From Adiantum capillus-veneris (lineage: Eukaryota > Streptophyta > Polypodiopsida > Polypodiales > Pteridaceae): 64,000 nucleotides of DNA. Shown in pieces: positions 48,105 through 58,275 of the stretch. Both the position numbers and the translations under genes were made by a program. The first letter of the stretch is position 1. Each line of letters begins with the position of its first letter. The notes beneath the pieces are model-generated. The model was not told the origin of the DNA and searched no databases. It saw nothing but the letters and a program-made list of their open reading frames with translations. The stretch is taken from assembly GCA_014529385.2 (NCBI GenBank), contig CM043964.1, forward strand, positions 110,296,587-110,360,586, written 5' to 3'.

Positions 48105-48980
48105 AGTTTTATGCGAACAAGAAGAATTTTTACAAAGCCAACCAGTATGACTTTCTCGAAGATAAAAGCAAGAAAGTCCGAGAGTTTAAGGAAGGTGGCC
48201 ACTTGATCAAGTTTGATACTTTTTCAGGATACTCAGATGCTTCGAAGGCTTTGTCTTTTATACAACAGTTTGACATCGCTTTCCGGGAGGACGCTATTCA
48301 GAGCACTCCAAGATTCGGAGAGCTATCTCTTATCTTAAGGGGAATGCTCGTACTTGGTGGTCCATGCTTCTTTTAACAAGAGTGCGCCAGTTAAATGGTT
48401 GAAATTTAAGAAGCTTTTTATTTCTTCTTGGTTGACGCAAGAATATGAACGAGATGTACGAGCTGCTTGGAACCATCTTCGGATGACCAAGAAAGATACA
48501 ATCAATGCTTATTGTGAAAGATTCTGGAGCTCTTTTCTACTTGCCTCTTCATTCAAGAAGATCTCGTTCAGAGAACAGATTGAGCGGTTTACCTTGGGTC
48601 TACCTACAGAGATCCGAGATCATTGCTTGGAATAGAAGTCAGCTTCTATTTAGGAGTTGATGAGTCATGCGAAGTGGGTCTTTGCCATTCACTCTGGCAG
48701 TTTGACCTACCCCATAGATAAGGCCATGACACAACGAGCCGAACAGACTTCTGGGAATGAAAGTAGAAAGAAAAAGAGCAACCCAGAGAAAAAAGATGCA
48801 TGACCCAAGCTTACTTGTGAGGAGAGAGCTCGCTTCATCCGAGAGAGGAAGTGCTTTGGATGCAGGGAACAGGGACATATCTCCGCGAAGTGTCCTAAAA
48901 AGGCACAGAAAGAACAGAATGATAAGAACGACGACAGGCCTGAGAGTTCGAGAGCAGCCGAGGAACGTGACAGAAAAGGC
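48083..48980 (+). pseudogene. Element E gag remnant
   Basis: Frame 48083-48376 has FDTFSGYSDASKALSFIQQF, matching D gag YNGRRDNDKALAFIRQFEVAF. A frameshift near 48360 leads to 48354-48635 (AAWNHLRMTKKDTINAYCERF). A degenerate frame with the zinc knuckle CFGCREQGHISAKC at about 48850-48895 follows. The first few codons of the opening frame come from the truncated LTR, so its start is not the original one. Confidence 0.8.
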
Positions 48981-49664
48981 AGATAAAAAAGCAGAATTGG
49001 TGCCACATGGCGTGGGACGTGTATCGAATCTAATGAATGAAAGTACAAACTTTGCCGCTTTTGGGGCAAAGTGAAGGATCAGGAAGCTCTCTTGAAGGAG
49101 CCAAGGCCAACATCTTTTCACTTGGAATTGGCGGCTCGATTTGAAATTACGCCCGACAGACTAACGCCACAGGCGAAGGTAGTTCGACTGGCACCCGGAT
49201 AGGATGTTGCCATTACACCGAGCATTGGCAAACTTCGTTTGCAATGACAGGGGTGTTCAGGGCACGCGAGTGACGTTCTACTCAGGATCCCTTGGTACCA
49301 CAAGAACTACACCGTGGTTGACTACCGGGTCGAGAAAGCGACTTTGATAAATGAAGGGCTTAGAGATTGTACTTGATGAACTTCAGTTTCTTACTCATTC
49401 TTTTGGGAGAGAACTGAACGCTGGATAAAGGTTGAATGTGTTTTGACCTGATCAAAAGAACGCCAAGATTTTTCTCCACACTCATGCCGATTGCTTTTCA
49501 GAGAGCCTGAAGATCAAACCATTGATCTGATACTTGGAAGCACGCCACCGAATCGGCCACCTTACCGTGTGAGCCGAGTACAGAATGAAAAGATTATGAA
49601 CCCAGTGAAAGACCTCTTGGAAAAGGGTCTTGTCTAGCCTAGTACTTCACCGTATTGCTCTCCA
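48981..49664 (+). pseudogene. Element E protease and linker remnant
   Basis: Stop-ridden. The IPWYHKNYT and DYRVEKATL phrases near 49285-49350 correspond to the end of the protease in D (MPWHYKMHPIPDYVQKTL). Near 49495-49640, codons like FSESLKIKPLI and PPNRPPYRVS match the RT entry region. The catalytic Asp region was not found. Confidence 0.6.
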
Positions 49665-51245
49665 GTGTTGTTGGTTTTGAAGAAAGACGGATCTTGGAGA
49701 ATCTGCATCGATTATAGCGCTCTCAACAAAATCACCATCAAGAACAGATTTCCGATTCCTAGGATCGATGATATACTTGACAGGTTACAGGGATCCTCGT
49801 GCTTTAGCAGGATTGACTTGAAGAGTGGATATCATCAGATCAGGATAGCGCCAGGAGATGTCTACAAGACAGCTTTTCGGACGACTTTTGGGTTATTTGA
49901 GTTTTTGGTGATGCCTTTTGGCTTAACCAATGCTCCTGCGACATTTAACCGGATGATGGACAGGATTTTTCGAGAGTACAGGCTATTTGTTGGCACTTTC
50001 TTTGACGACATCATTATTTTCTCCAAGAATGAGGCAGAACACAGAGATCATCTGCTTCAAGTTTTTCAGGCATTACGAGATCACACGTTAGTGATTAATG
50101 CAAAGAAAAGTGAAATTTTCCTACCAGAGATACACTTTTTGGGACACATTGTGTCAGCAGCAGGAGTGCAAATGGACCCGGCCAAGATAGAGACTATCCT
50201 TGATTGGCCCGATTTGAGGAATGTCCATGAAGTTAGAAGCTTCTTGGGACTGTGTTTGTACTACAGGCGATTCATACGAAAGTTTGCAGAGGTTGCTTCC
50301 CCTTTGCATACCTTGACTCAGGGACCCACAGAGGTGATTGCCTTTCGGACATTGAAAGAGAAATTGACTACAGGACCTATTTTGACTTTGCCAGACTTGC
50401 AGAAGTCATTTGAAGTATATTGTGATGCTTGTGGTCGTAGTTTGGGTGTGGTCTTGATGCAAGAAGGCCATGTCATAGCTTACGAGAGCCGTTTGTTCTC
50501 TAGGCCGGAGATGACAGCACATATCTATGAGAAAGAGCTTTTGGCGATTATCCATGCTATTACTCAGTGGCGGCATTACCTACTCGGAGCGGATTTTACT
50601 GTCTTTACAGACGATCAGAGTTTGCGCTACTTCTTGTCACAGAAGCAGCTTTCGGAACAGCAGATGCGGTGGGCGAACATCTTGTCACAGTTCCATTTCC
50701 AGATTGTCCATGTGCAGGGACAAAAGAATGTGGTGGCAGACGCTTTGTATCGGAAACAGTTGGTTCTGGCTATTTCCGCAATACATCATAGGAGCTTCGA
50801 GGATATGGTCGATCAGTATGCCACAGATACAGATTTTGCAGATATTTTCACACGGATACGGGATGGGGAGACAGTAGTTGGATACTCCCTTCGGGAAGGC
50901 TACTTGATGAAAAAGACTATGTTGTGCGTTACACAGCCGTTGAGGGATAAGGTTATGACTGAATGCCACTGTCCACCTTTTACGGGTCACCGCGGCATTG
51001 CTACCATCATGAAAGGGGTAGAGAGATACTTCTTTGGGCCGAGACTCAAAAAGGATATGGAAGAGTTTGTGCGCAGTTGCTTGGTATGCCAGAAGGTCAA
51101 GTTTGACAGGCATAAGGCACAGGGATTGTTACAGCCTTTACCCATACCCACCCACCCCTGGGAAAGTATTGCAATGGATTTCATTTTCGATCTCCCGAGA
51201 ACACAGAAAGATCACGATGATTTTCCGATTACATGGCACGTCTGA
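49665..51245 (+). pseudogene. Element E RT, RNase H and integrase N-terminus
   Basis: A 526-codon frame. RT has LKKDGSWRICIDYSALN, then FSRIDLKSGYHQIRI and FLVMPFGLTNAP, with FFDDIIIFS as the catalytic centre. RNase H has VYCDACGRSLGVVL, then YEKELLAIIHAI and FTDDQSLRYFL, with NVVADAL at the end. The integrase zinc module is GHRGIATIMKGVERYFF with CLVCQKVK. It ends in the integrase core after MDFIFDLPRTQK, where a deletion removes the segment carrying the first-to-second Asp spacing. Confidence 0.9.
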
Positions 51246-51729
51246 GACGATTGTCTCCGACAGAGACCCCAGATTTATGAGTTTGTTTTGGAAGGCAATT
51301 TGGGAGAACATTGGCACGCGGTTGCAGTTCTCGTCAGCGTTCCACTTGCAGACTGACGGGGAATTTGAGATTGCCAATTCAGTGATTTTAGATTTATTAA
51401 AGTCTTGTATCTCGGATCAGAAGACTCAATGGGAAAAGAACTTACCTTTGGTGGAATTTGCCTACAATAACACGATACACTCTTCGATGGGGAAGACGCC
51501 ATGTGAGATTGTTGAAGGTGTTGCGAAGGTTCCACCCTTCCTGAGCACGAAAGATAAGATCTTTGACGCGGATGAATATAAGCGAGATCTGGATACGGCT
51601 TTTGCCGAGGTTCGCGAGACTTTGCAGAAGTCTCAAGAACGACAGAAAAAGGCAGCGGATTGCCATCGTCGCGACATGAAATTGAAGGAGGATGATTGGG
51701 TGCTCTTACTTTTGAGAAGGCACACCTAA
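51230..51729 (+). pseudogene. Element E integrase core, C-terminal part
   Basis: Frame 51034-51729 becomes the coding frame after the deletion: ETIVSDRDPRFMSLFW (second Asp), HLQTDGEFEIANSVILDLL (Glu) and LPLVEFAYNNTIHSS. A helix EVRETLQKSQERQKKAAD follows. About 40 family residues between the MDFI block and ETIVSDRD are missing. Confidence 0.85.
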
Positions 51730-52073
51730 GAAAGAAAAAGGGAAAGGAGAGGCTTTTTCCAAAGCTTAGTATGTGATACTACGGACCATTCCAGATTACT
51801 GAAAAGATAAATGATGTCTCCTTCCGATTGAACCTGCCAGATACATGGAGGATTCACAATGCATTGCATGTGAGTCTCTTGAACCCTGTTAAGGGTGATG
51901 TGCCTGATGATGGGGAGCTTGATGAGCAACCCGAAGTGGAAGAAAACGAGGAGATCCTTGTTCCTGAACAGATTTTGGCACATAACGATACGAAGAAAGG
52001 TAAAGGCCGAAGGCGGTTCTTGGTTTAGTTCAAGAACTTTCCTGCATTTGATGCGAAGGGGATGGAGGAGGAG
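51730..52073 (+). pseudogene. Element E integrase C-terminus and start of chromodomain
   Basis: The frame around 51780-52028 has FRLNLPDTWRIHNALHVSLL (GPF/Y module end), EEILVPEQIL (chromodomain start), then TAG at 52026-52028 where D has Val followed by Lys-Phe-Lys. Codons FKNFPAFDAKG follow up to the D insertion point at 52073. The stop fits a CAG-to-TAG change. Confidence 0.8.
52069..52073. repeat. Target site duplication of element D (left)
   Basis: AGGAG before TGTAACTAAG. The same five bases follow the 3' LTR at 59782-59786. Confidence 0.88.
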
Positions 52074-53224
52074 TGTAACTAAGTCAGACTTTGTAAATAA
52101 TTAATTTATTTACGAGAAAAGGATTATCTAATTAGTTGTGTGCACACCAGAATAGACCTATCAATTCTAAGGCCTCAGGTGAGCGTAAATGCGGGCCACA
52201 ACACCTCAGAGGGACCTTAGCAGAAATTACTCTGAAGCCCTAGTGATTGGGAAATCGGGTCTTCAGAAAGGGGTAAGCAGTAGCCTCAGATTTTAGGCTC
52301 AGAAAAATACGCGCGTCAGTACAAGCACATGAATGAGATGGGGTCCTTAGAACAATGACCCTAAGGCTAATAAAGCTAATAAAGCCTTAGGGTAAGTTTC
52401 GTTAAATTAAATTTAACGGTACGTGCCCGGGCAGGCGGCCGGACAAGTGTGAACAGGTAAAGGCGGTGCAGTGCAAGTGCGGCATTGCGCCGACAGACCT
52501 TTGGTGTTCTCATAAAAGAATCATTGGTAGCATTTGTTAGTTAGTTGCACATTTTTAATTAATGAGCTAGAAGTTTTTAAAGTCAAAAGTTGAATGGTTT
52601 TTAAGTTTTTAAAGTAAGTGTGCCAAGTGACACACTTACCAATGCAAACTAACTCTCTCTCACTCTCACTCTCACCCTCTCTCTCTTCTTAGCGCCCCCT
52701 CTCCCTGATGGCTATTTAGGAGCCCTCCTCCCCCATTTTCAGGGCTGACAGTGCACCTACCCCCCCTAATGTGAGCGTACTCTACGCGGTGGAGCCCTCC
52801 ATTGAAGCTTGAGAGCAGCCCCTTGCGACATATGTGGTAGCCTTGTGCTCCCATTGTCAAGAACAAGGGATCTCACAGACATAGACACCTTCTGGTGAAG
52901 TTTCATCGCGAGAAGCTGCCGTAGACGCTCTCTTAGCAGAGTGCGGTTGCTGTAATTCTCTGTTTTAAGCCCCTAATCACCTCGATTAGGGCTGTTTTCA
53001 GCAGATCAACCATAGAAATTCTCTTCTCTCTCCTTATCCTAAGTCTACATCAAGTTTGACGCGATTCCATCGCGAAGAAGACCTCTGTTTCGGCATAGGG
53101 GTGTGCACAGGTAAGAATTTCAGGTTATGTGCAAAAAATTACAGCAAGCATGTCTGTGTGCATTTTGCTTGTTTCTCTTTTGTGTTCGATGCATGAATGA
53201 ATGAGCATGAAGGCAACTCATAAC

Positions 53225-53298
53225 GGAAGATGGACTCTCCTCTGTGAGAGCTTCCGATGAGCTGTTTTGGAAGATAGACTCTCTTTTCGAGAGCTTCC
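53225..53298. repeat. Tandem hairpin units in D LTR
   Basis: GGAAGATGGACTCTC...GAGAGCTTCC (53225-53255) and GGAAGATAGACTCTC...GAGAGCTTCC (53269-53298) each fold through GGAAG/CTTCC and CTCTC/GAGAG pairs. They are repeated in the 3' LTR near 59419 and 59463. Confidence 0.75.
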
Positions 53299-53440
53299 AA
53301 CTTGTCTCGCAGAAGATGGGAAATCCCCTAAGCAGAAAGAAAGTGGAAACACTTTCTCAGTCAGTAGTCAGAACAGAACAGAAGAAAGAATAGAGGATGG
53401 ACGTATGCCCCGTTCCTGTGCTTGTAAAGATTCTCCCTTA

Positions 53441-53492
53441 GTAATAAAGATATTCTCTTTATGGGGGGGGACCAGCCCATCTTCTGGTCCCC
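53441..53492 (+). terminator. Possible polyadenylation signal with downstream hairpin (D 5' LTR)
   Basis: AATAAAG at about 53441 is followed by a G run and GGGGACCAG...CTGGTCCCC, a nine-pair stem with a seven-base loop. In LTR elements the transcript end lies in this part. The same block occurs in the 3' LTR near 59637-59688. Confidence 0.4.
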
Positions 53493-53585
53493 AATGGAGT
53501 GTCAAGTTTTCTCTCTCCCTCTAATTCTCTTGAGTATTTGAAGTGCAATTAAACGTCAGTTTACGCTTCCGTATTTTTGTGACAG

Positions 53586-53597
53586 TGGTATCAGAGC
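53586..53597 (+). other. Primer binding site of element D (initiator tRNA-Met)
   Basis: TGGTATCAGAGC, complementary to the 3' end of plant initiator tRNA-Met, one base after the LTR end. Confidence 0.93.
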
Positions 53598-53650
53598 AAG
53601 GTCCTCTCTCTCTTCCTGAAGGGATTGACGACTCTTGGCAGACTGCAGAA

Positions 53651-55303
53651 ATGGGAGGACGCGAGATAGAGTTCTCTCTTTTTCAACAGCAGGTGGAAGA
53701 GTTGGAGAAAGCTCTCTCCCATCCAGAAGTCCAAAAGATTCTCCATACTCTTGAAAAAGGGAAGGAGAAAATGCCGATGGGGTCGGGAGAAATTCCGCAG
53801 AACCCAAAGGCGCCACAACCAAGAAAAGATCCTTTGATTGGAACTTCCCGCATGCACGAGAGGCAGAAGAAATCTCCAGAACGTCATGTGCGGTTTAATC
53901 CAAAAGTTCAAGAGCAGGATCCCCCTGATTCCCCTCAGTTCTCTTTCATGAAGGATCTGGAAGGCATAGTTTCTCCGGAAGACATGTTTCTCGACGATCC
54001 GTCGCAGCAAGAAGTACATTCAAGGGAAAGAACTCCTGTCCCCAAGGAGTCTAAGCATAGAAAGAAGGAGCACCATAGGCAGAAAACATTCAAGTCGAGA
54101 GATAAAGATGTGAAATTCGACACCTACAATGGACGGCGTGATAATGACAAAGCTTTGGCTTTCATCCGCCAATTTGAAGTTGCATTTGCAGAAGGGAATT
54201 TCAAGGAAAGATCCAAGCTTCGCCATGTCAGTTTGTACCTGAAAGGCACCGCCAGCAATTGGTGGTTAACCCTTATCCTGGAAGATCGCAAACCCCAAGA
54301 TTGGAGTGCCTTCAAGAAGGAGTTCTATGCACAGTTCCTTCCTCCAGACTATGAGGAAGAGGTAAAGAAAGAATGGGATCGACTTTCACAGTCAGAGAAC
54401 GAAACTGTTCCACGCTATGTGGATAGGTTTTGGGACGTTCTCTTGAAAGTCACTCCATTCAAGAAGATTGACGATTCGGAGAAGATGCGCACGTTTGAAG
54501 CAGGTTTGCATGAAGCCTTGCAAAAGGCTATGAAGCTTTACCCTCGAGGTAACTTGCAGATACTTATGGAATCAGCCCGCATAGCTGATGGAATACATGA
54601 CAAGGGTACTCCCAGGAAGATGGAGCAAAGCACTTACCATGCTAAGCAGAAGGCTCTCCATGAGCAACCTACCTCTTCTACTTCTTCTCAAAAGAAAAAA
54701 AGAACCGCCTCCGAAGCAGAAGCAAAGCCAAATCAGCCCAAGAAAGGGAGATATCTCTCTCCTGCTGAGTTGCGAACATACATTAGTGAAGGAAGATGCT
54801 TCAAGTGCGGACAAGTTGGTCATATGAAGGGTGACTGTCCTACCAAACCTCCACAACCACCCTCTTCCAATGCAGTCCCAGATGTACAGGGAAATACAAC
54901 CAAGGATGGAAAAGAAAGAGCTCTTCTCAAAGCATGGGGTAGTATCAACAACCAGCAGGCTCTTATTTTGTTTGACCCTGGTAGTACAGACAACTTCATC
55001 TCTACCAAGCTAGCTGACGACCTGAACTTGCAGCCCAATCGTTTTGGAGTCTCTATTCAAGCGCAATCTTCTTTCAAAGGGCAGAACTCAAACTCTACTC
55101 CAATCATAGGGAAGTTGAATCTAAAGGTCGACGACTACAAGGATCAAGAGTCTTTCTTACTAGCTTCACTTGAAGGATGCGATGTTATCTTGGGAATGCC
55201 TTGGCACTACAAGATGCATCCCATTCCTGACTATGTTCAGAAAACCTTATCTTTTGCTCATAAAGGAAAGGAGTATCTTGTACTTGCAGATGCAGGTGAT
55301 TAG
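53651..55303 (+). CDS. Element D Gag-protease
   Basis: The frame is open from 53543, but the first in-element ATG after the primer site is at 53651 (MGGREIEFSLFQQQVEELEK), which I take as the start. The gag core is from about residue 155 of this start (VKFDTYNGRRDNDKALAFIR), through NWWLTLILEDRKPQDW, to RMKLYPRG-like residues near 300. The zinc knuckle is CFKCGQVGHMKGDC near residue 383. Protease is near residues 435-550: LILFDPGSTDNFISTKL with Pro where DSG or DTG has Ser/Thr, and CDVILGMPWHYK. The frame ends at TAG 55301-55303. Confidence 0.9.
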   Translation: MGGREIEFSLFQQQVEELEKALSHPEVQKILHTLEKGKEKMPMGSGEIPQNPKAPQPRKDPLIGTSRMHERQKKSPERHVRFNPKVQEQDPPDSPQFSFMKDLEGIVSPEDMFLDDPSQQEVHSRERTPVPKESKHRKKEHHRQKTFKSRDKDVKFDTYNGRRDNDKALAFIRQFEVAFAEGNFKERSKLRHVSLYLKGTASNWWLTLILEDRKPQDWSAFKKEFYAQFLPPDYEEEVKKEWDRLSQSENETVPRYVDRFWDVLLKVTPFKKIDDSEKMRTFEAGLHEALQKAMKLYPRGNLQILMESARIADGIHDKGTPRKMEQSTYHAKQKALHEQPTSSTSSQKKKRTASEAEAKPNQPKKGRYLSPAELRTYISEGRCFKCGQVGHMKGDCPTKPPQPPSSNAVPDVQGNTTKDGKERALLKAWGSINNQQALILFDPGSTDNFISTKLADDLNLQPNRFGVSIQAQSSFKGQNSNSTPIIGKLNLKVDDYKDQESFLLASLEGCDVILGMPWHYKMHPIPDYVQKTLSFAHKGKEYLVLADAGD

Positions 55304-57730
55304 CGTATTCCTATCGCCAATCACATTGCCATCAAGAAAGAAATGAAAAAGTGTGTTTCAGCGTACTTGATTTTTGCAAGAGAGAGAGATGTGTCTGTTT
55401 CACAACTTTCTTCCTCTTTAGAGCAAAAAAGACTTAAGTTAATAGAAAGATATAAAGATTGTTTTGCAGATGAACTTCCAAATGAACTCCCACCTTCGCG
55501 ACCTGAGGATCATACAATTAATTTGATCCCAAGAAGTTCTCCTCCAAATCAGCCCCCTTATCGAGTTAGTCTAATGCAGCAAGAGGAAATTCTCAAGCAG
55601 GTTAACGAACTTTTGGAGAAGGGCTTAATAAGGCCTAGTACTTCTCCATATTGTTCACCTGTTTTGCTAGTACAGAAAAAGGATGGCACATTCCGCATGT
55701 GCATAGACTATAGATCTCTAAACAAGATCACAATCAAGAATCGATTTCCAATCCCTCGGATTGACGACATTCTTGATAAGTTACAAGGAGCCAGTGTCTT
55801 TAGTCGTATAGACTTGAAGAGCGGTTATCATCAAATCCGCATAGCTCCTCAGGATGTGCATAAGACTTCATTTAGAACAACCTTCGGGTTGTATGAATTT
55901 CTAGTGATGCCTTTTGGGCTCACTAATGCACCAACTACATTCAACAGAATGATGGATAGAATCTTCCACTCATACAGAAGCTTTACAGGCGTTTTCTTTG
56001 ATGACGTCTTAATCTTCTCAGAGACGGAAGACGAACACTATAAGCATCTCGCCTTAGTGTTTGAAGAATTACGCAAACACAAATTATTTGTGAATGCTAA
56101 GAAGAGCGAGTTCTTTCTAAAAGAAATCCACTATTTGGGCCATATAGTATCTCACAACCAGGTGAGAATGGACCCTGATAAGATTCAAGCAGTTGTAGAA
56201 TGGCCTACGCCAACTACAGTGCATGATGTACGAAGTTTCCTTGGCCTTTGTTCTTATTATCGGCATTTCATTCGAGCTTTTGCCGCGATAGCAGGTCCCC
56301 TCCATGACCTGACAAAGAAGCGGATTCCATTCCATTGGGGGTCTGGACAAAAACAAGCTTTCGAAAAGCTTAAGTATCTACTTAGTCACGGACCTGTTCT
56401 CACCGTCCTTGATCTTCGCAAACCTTTCGAGGTATACTGCGATGCATCTGGAGATTGTGTAGGAGCAGTTTTGAACCAAGAGGGTCATGCGATAGCCTAT
56501 GAAAGTCGGCGCCTTAAAGATGCAGAGTTGCATGTCTCCATATACGAGAAAGAGCTAATGGCAGTAATTCATGCTCTTTCCATTTGGAAACACTATCTAT
56601 TAGGAGCTGATTTTATTATCAAGACAGATCATCAAAGTCTTCGCTACTTCCTCACACAAAGAAAGTTATCAGAAAAGCAGATGAGATGGGCCAACTTTCT
56701 TTCAATGTTTCATTTTCAGATTTTACACACTTCTGGAACGAAGAATGCAGTTGCAGATGCTCTCTCCAGGCGTCCAAAGATCAATGCACTAACAACAATT
56801 TATCATGAGGAACTAGAATCTCTCAGCGAGATGTATCCTCAAGATCTAGACTTCGCCACAATTTGGGCAGATCTTCAAGCTGGTCATTCAAAGCCACCTT
56901 ATTGTATCAGGGATAATACACTCTATCGTCAACAAGCAATATGCATAGCTCAGCCCTTACGACAAAAGGTGATGAATGAAGCACATAATTCTCCTTATGC
57001 CGGGCATCGGGGAATTGCTTCCACCACTAGTTCCCTCGAAAGGTATTTCTTTTGGCCAACACTCCGTGCGGACATTGAAAAAAATGTACGTGAGTGTTTA
57101 GTATGCCAAAAAGTGAAATATGACAGACATAAAGTTTATGGCAAGCTTCAGCCGCTCCCTGTGCCTAACACGCCATGGGAAAGTATTGCCATGGATTTTA
57201 TTACGGATCTTCCTAGATCCAAGAATGGAAATGATGCAATCTGGACTATAGTAGACAGGTTCAGTAAGCAAGCACATTTTCTTCCAGTACAAAAGACGAT
57301 CAAAGCTGATCACATGGCTAGAATATTTCTAGCTCAGATTTTTAAACACCATGGATTGCCAAAGACTATTGTCAGCGATAGAGATCCCCGCATGACTAGT
57401 CTATTTTGGCAGGCATTGTTTGAAAACTTGGGAACTAAGCTTGATTTTTCATCAGCTTATCACCCTCAAACAGATGGTCAAAGAGAAATTGCTAATGCCA
57501 CTGTTTTAGATCTCCTCAAGTGCTATGTTTCGGAACGACAATCCGAATGGGAACAGTACTTACCAATAGTTGAGTTTGCGTATAATAATACCATACATTC
57601 CTCAACTGGTAAAGCCCCTTTCGAAATTATTTATGGGAAGCCACTCTTACTTCCTATTATGGTGACCAAAGAAAACATCTTCGCCGCAGATGAATTGTGC
57701 GCAATATTGATATTGCCCCTCAACAAGTAA
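55304..57730 (+). CDS. Element D RT, RNase H and integrase
   Basis: The frame opening after TAG 55301-55303 is in phase with gag-protease; the first ATG is at 55343, giving 795 codons. RT has VQKKDGTFRMCIDYRSLN, then FSRIDLKSGYHQIRI and FLVMPFGLTNAPTTF, with FFDDVLIFS near 55993. RNase H has VYCDASGDCVGAVL, then YEKELMAVIHAL and IIKTDHQSLRYFL, with NAVADALSRR. The integrase zinc module is EAHNSPYAGHRG and CLVCQKVK. The DDE core has MDFITDLP, then IVSDRDPRM and TDGQREIAN, all three acidic residues present. It ends out of phase at 57730 because of a one-base deletion near 57695. Confidence 0.93.
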   Translation, partial: RIPIANHIAIKKEMKKCVSAYLIFARERDVSVSQLSSSLEQKRLKLIERYKDCFADELPNELPPSRPEDHTINLIPRSSPPNQPPYRVSLMQQEEILKQVNELLEKGLIRPSTSPYCSPVLLVQKKDGTFRMCIDYRSLNKITIKNRFPIPRIDDILDKLQGASVFSRIDLKSGYHQIRIAPQDVHKTSFRTTFGLYEFLVMPFGLTNAPTTFNRMMDRIFHSYRSFTGVFFDDVLIFSETEDEHYKHLALVFEELRKHKLFVNAKKSEFFLKEIHYLGHIVSHNQVRMDPDKIQAVVEWPTPTTVHDVRSFLGLCSYYRHFIRAFAAIAGPLHDLTKKRIPFHWGSGQKQAFEKLKYLLSHGPVLTVLDLRKPFEVYCDASGDCVGAVLNQEGHAIAYESRRLKDAELHVSIYEKELMAVIHALSIWKHYLLGADFIIKTDHQSLRYFLTQRKLSEKQMRWANFLSMFHFQILHTSGTKNAVADALSRRPKINALTTIYHEELESLSEMYPQDLDFATIWADLQAGHSKPPYCIRDNTLYRQQAICIAQPLRQKVMNEAHNSPYAGHRGIASTTSSLERYFFWPTLRADIEKNVRECLVCQKVKYDRHKVYGKLQPLPVPNTPWESIAMDFITDLPRSKNGNDAIWTIVDRFSKQAHFLPVQKTIKADHMARIFLAQIFKHHGLPKTIVSDRDPRMTSLFWQALFENLGTKLDFSSAYHPQTDGQREIANATVLDLLKCYVSERQSEWEQYLPIVEFAYNNTIHSSTGKAPFEIIYGKPLLLPIMVTKENIFAADELCAILILPLNK

Positions 57731-58263
57731 AGCAAGCGATTCTTCGTACTCAAGAGCAACAGAAGAGAAACGCAGACAAGCACATAAGGAATCTCAATCT
57801 TGAAAAAGGACAATATGTCCTGCTTCGGTTTGAGAAAGCTAGATTGAAAAAGTGGGTCGGCAAAGGGAAAGTTGTCAAACTTTCCCATAGATTTTACGGC
57901 CCTTTCAAAATTACAGATAAAGTCAATGATGTGACTTTCAGATTGGATTTGCCTTCTAACTGGTGCATCCACAATGCTTTTCATGTCAGTCTCCTCCGAC
58001 CATATGTTGGACCTCCTCCAGTGGCGCCCGTACACGAAGATCCTCCAGAAGTCGAAGAGACTGAGGAAATCCTTCAACCTGAACAGATAATACACCACTC
58101 GGAGAGACAACTCAAGTCAGGGAGTCTACATCGAAAGTATTTAGTCAAGTTCAAGAATTACACTCCTTTAGATGCAAAGTGGATGACTGAATCCGATCTC
58201 AAGGACTACCTTGACATCTTGCACAGTTATGTTGACGCTCTACAGTTGAGGTCAACTGTTTAG
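57697..58263 (+). CDS. Element D integrase C-terminus with chromodomain
   Basis: A 188-codon frame continuing the integrase after the deletion. It has helix QAILRTQEQQKRNADKHIRN, GQYVLLRFEKARLKKW, the GPF/Y module (RFYGPFKITDKVND, then WCIHNAFHVSLLRPY), and a chromodomain (EEILQPEQIIHHSERQ, then RKYLVKFKNY and DAKWMTESDLKDY) near residues 122-175. Chromodomains target chromoviruses to particular chromatin. It stops at TAG just before the 3' LTR. Confidence 0.92.
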   Translation: MRNIDIAPQQVKQAILRTQEQQKRNADKHIRNLNLEKGQYVLLRFEKARLKKWVGKGKVVKLSHRFYGPFKITDKVNDVTFRLDLPSNWCIHNAFHVSLLRPYVGPPPVAPVHEDPPEVEETEEILQPEQIIHHSERQLKSGSLHRKYLVKFKNYTPLDAKWMTESDLKDYLDILHSYVDALQLRSTV

Positions 58264-58275
58264 AACCAAGAGGGA
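58264..58275 (+). other. Polypurine tract of element D
   Basis: AACCAAGAGGGA directly before the 3' LTR. Short for a polypurine tract, but in the required position. Confidence 0.6.

Larger units (their letters stand above)
52074..53584 (+). repeat. Element D 5' LTR
   Basis: 1,511 bases, TGTAACTAAG to GTGACA. It contains CT-rich runs near 52650-52690, two related hairpins at 53225-53298 and a third at 53465-53492 just after AATAAAG. Small frames inside it are not genes. Confidence 0.95.

Noticed and set aside
55010-55050. Loss of protease activity in D because DSG/DTG is DPG
   Set aside because: Only one copy is seen here, and Pro variants may be tolerated in this group. I note the residue but make no claim.
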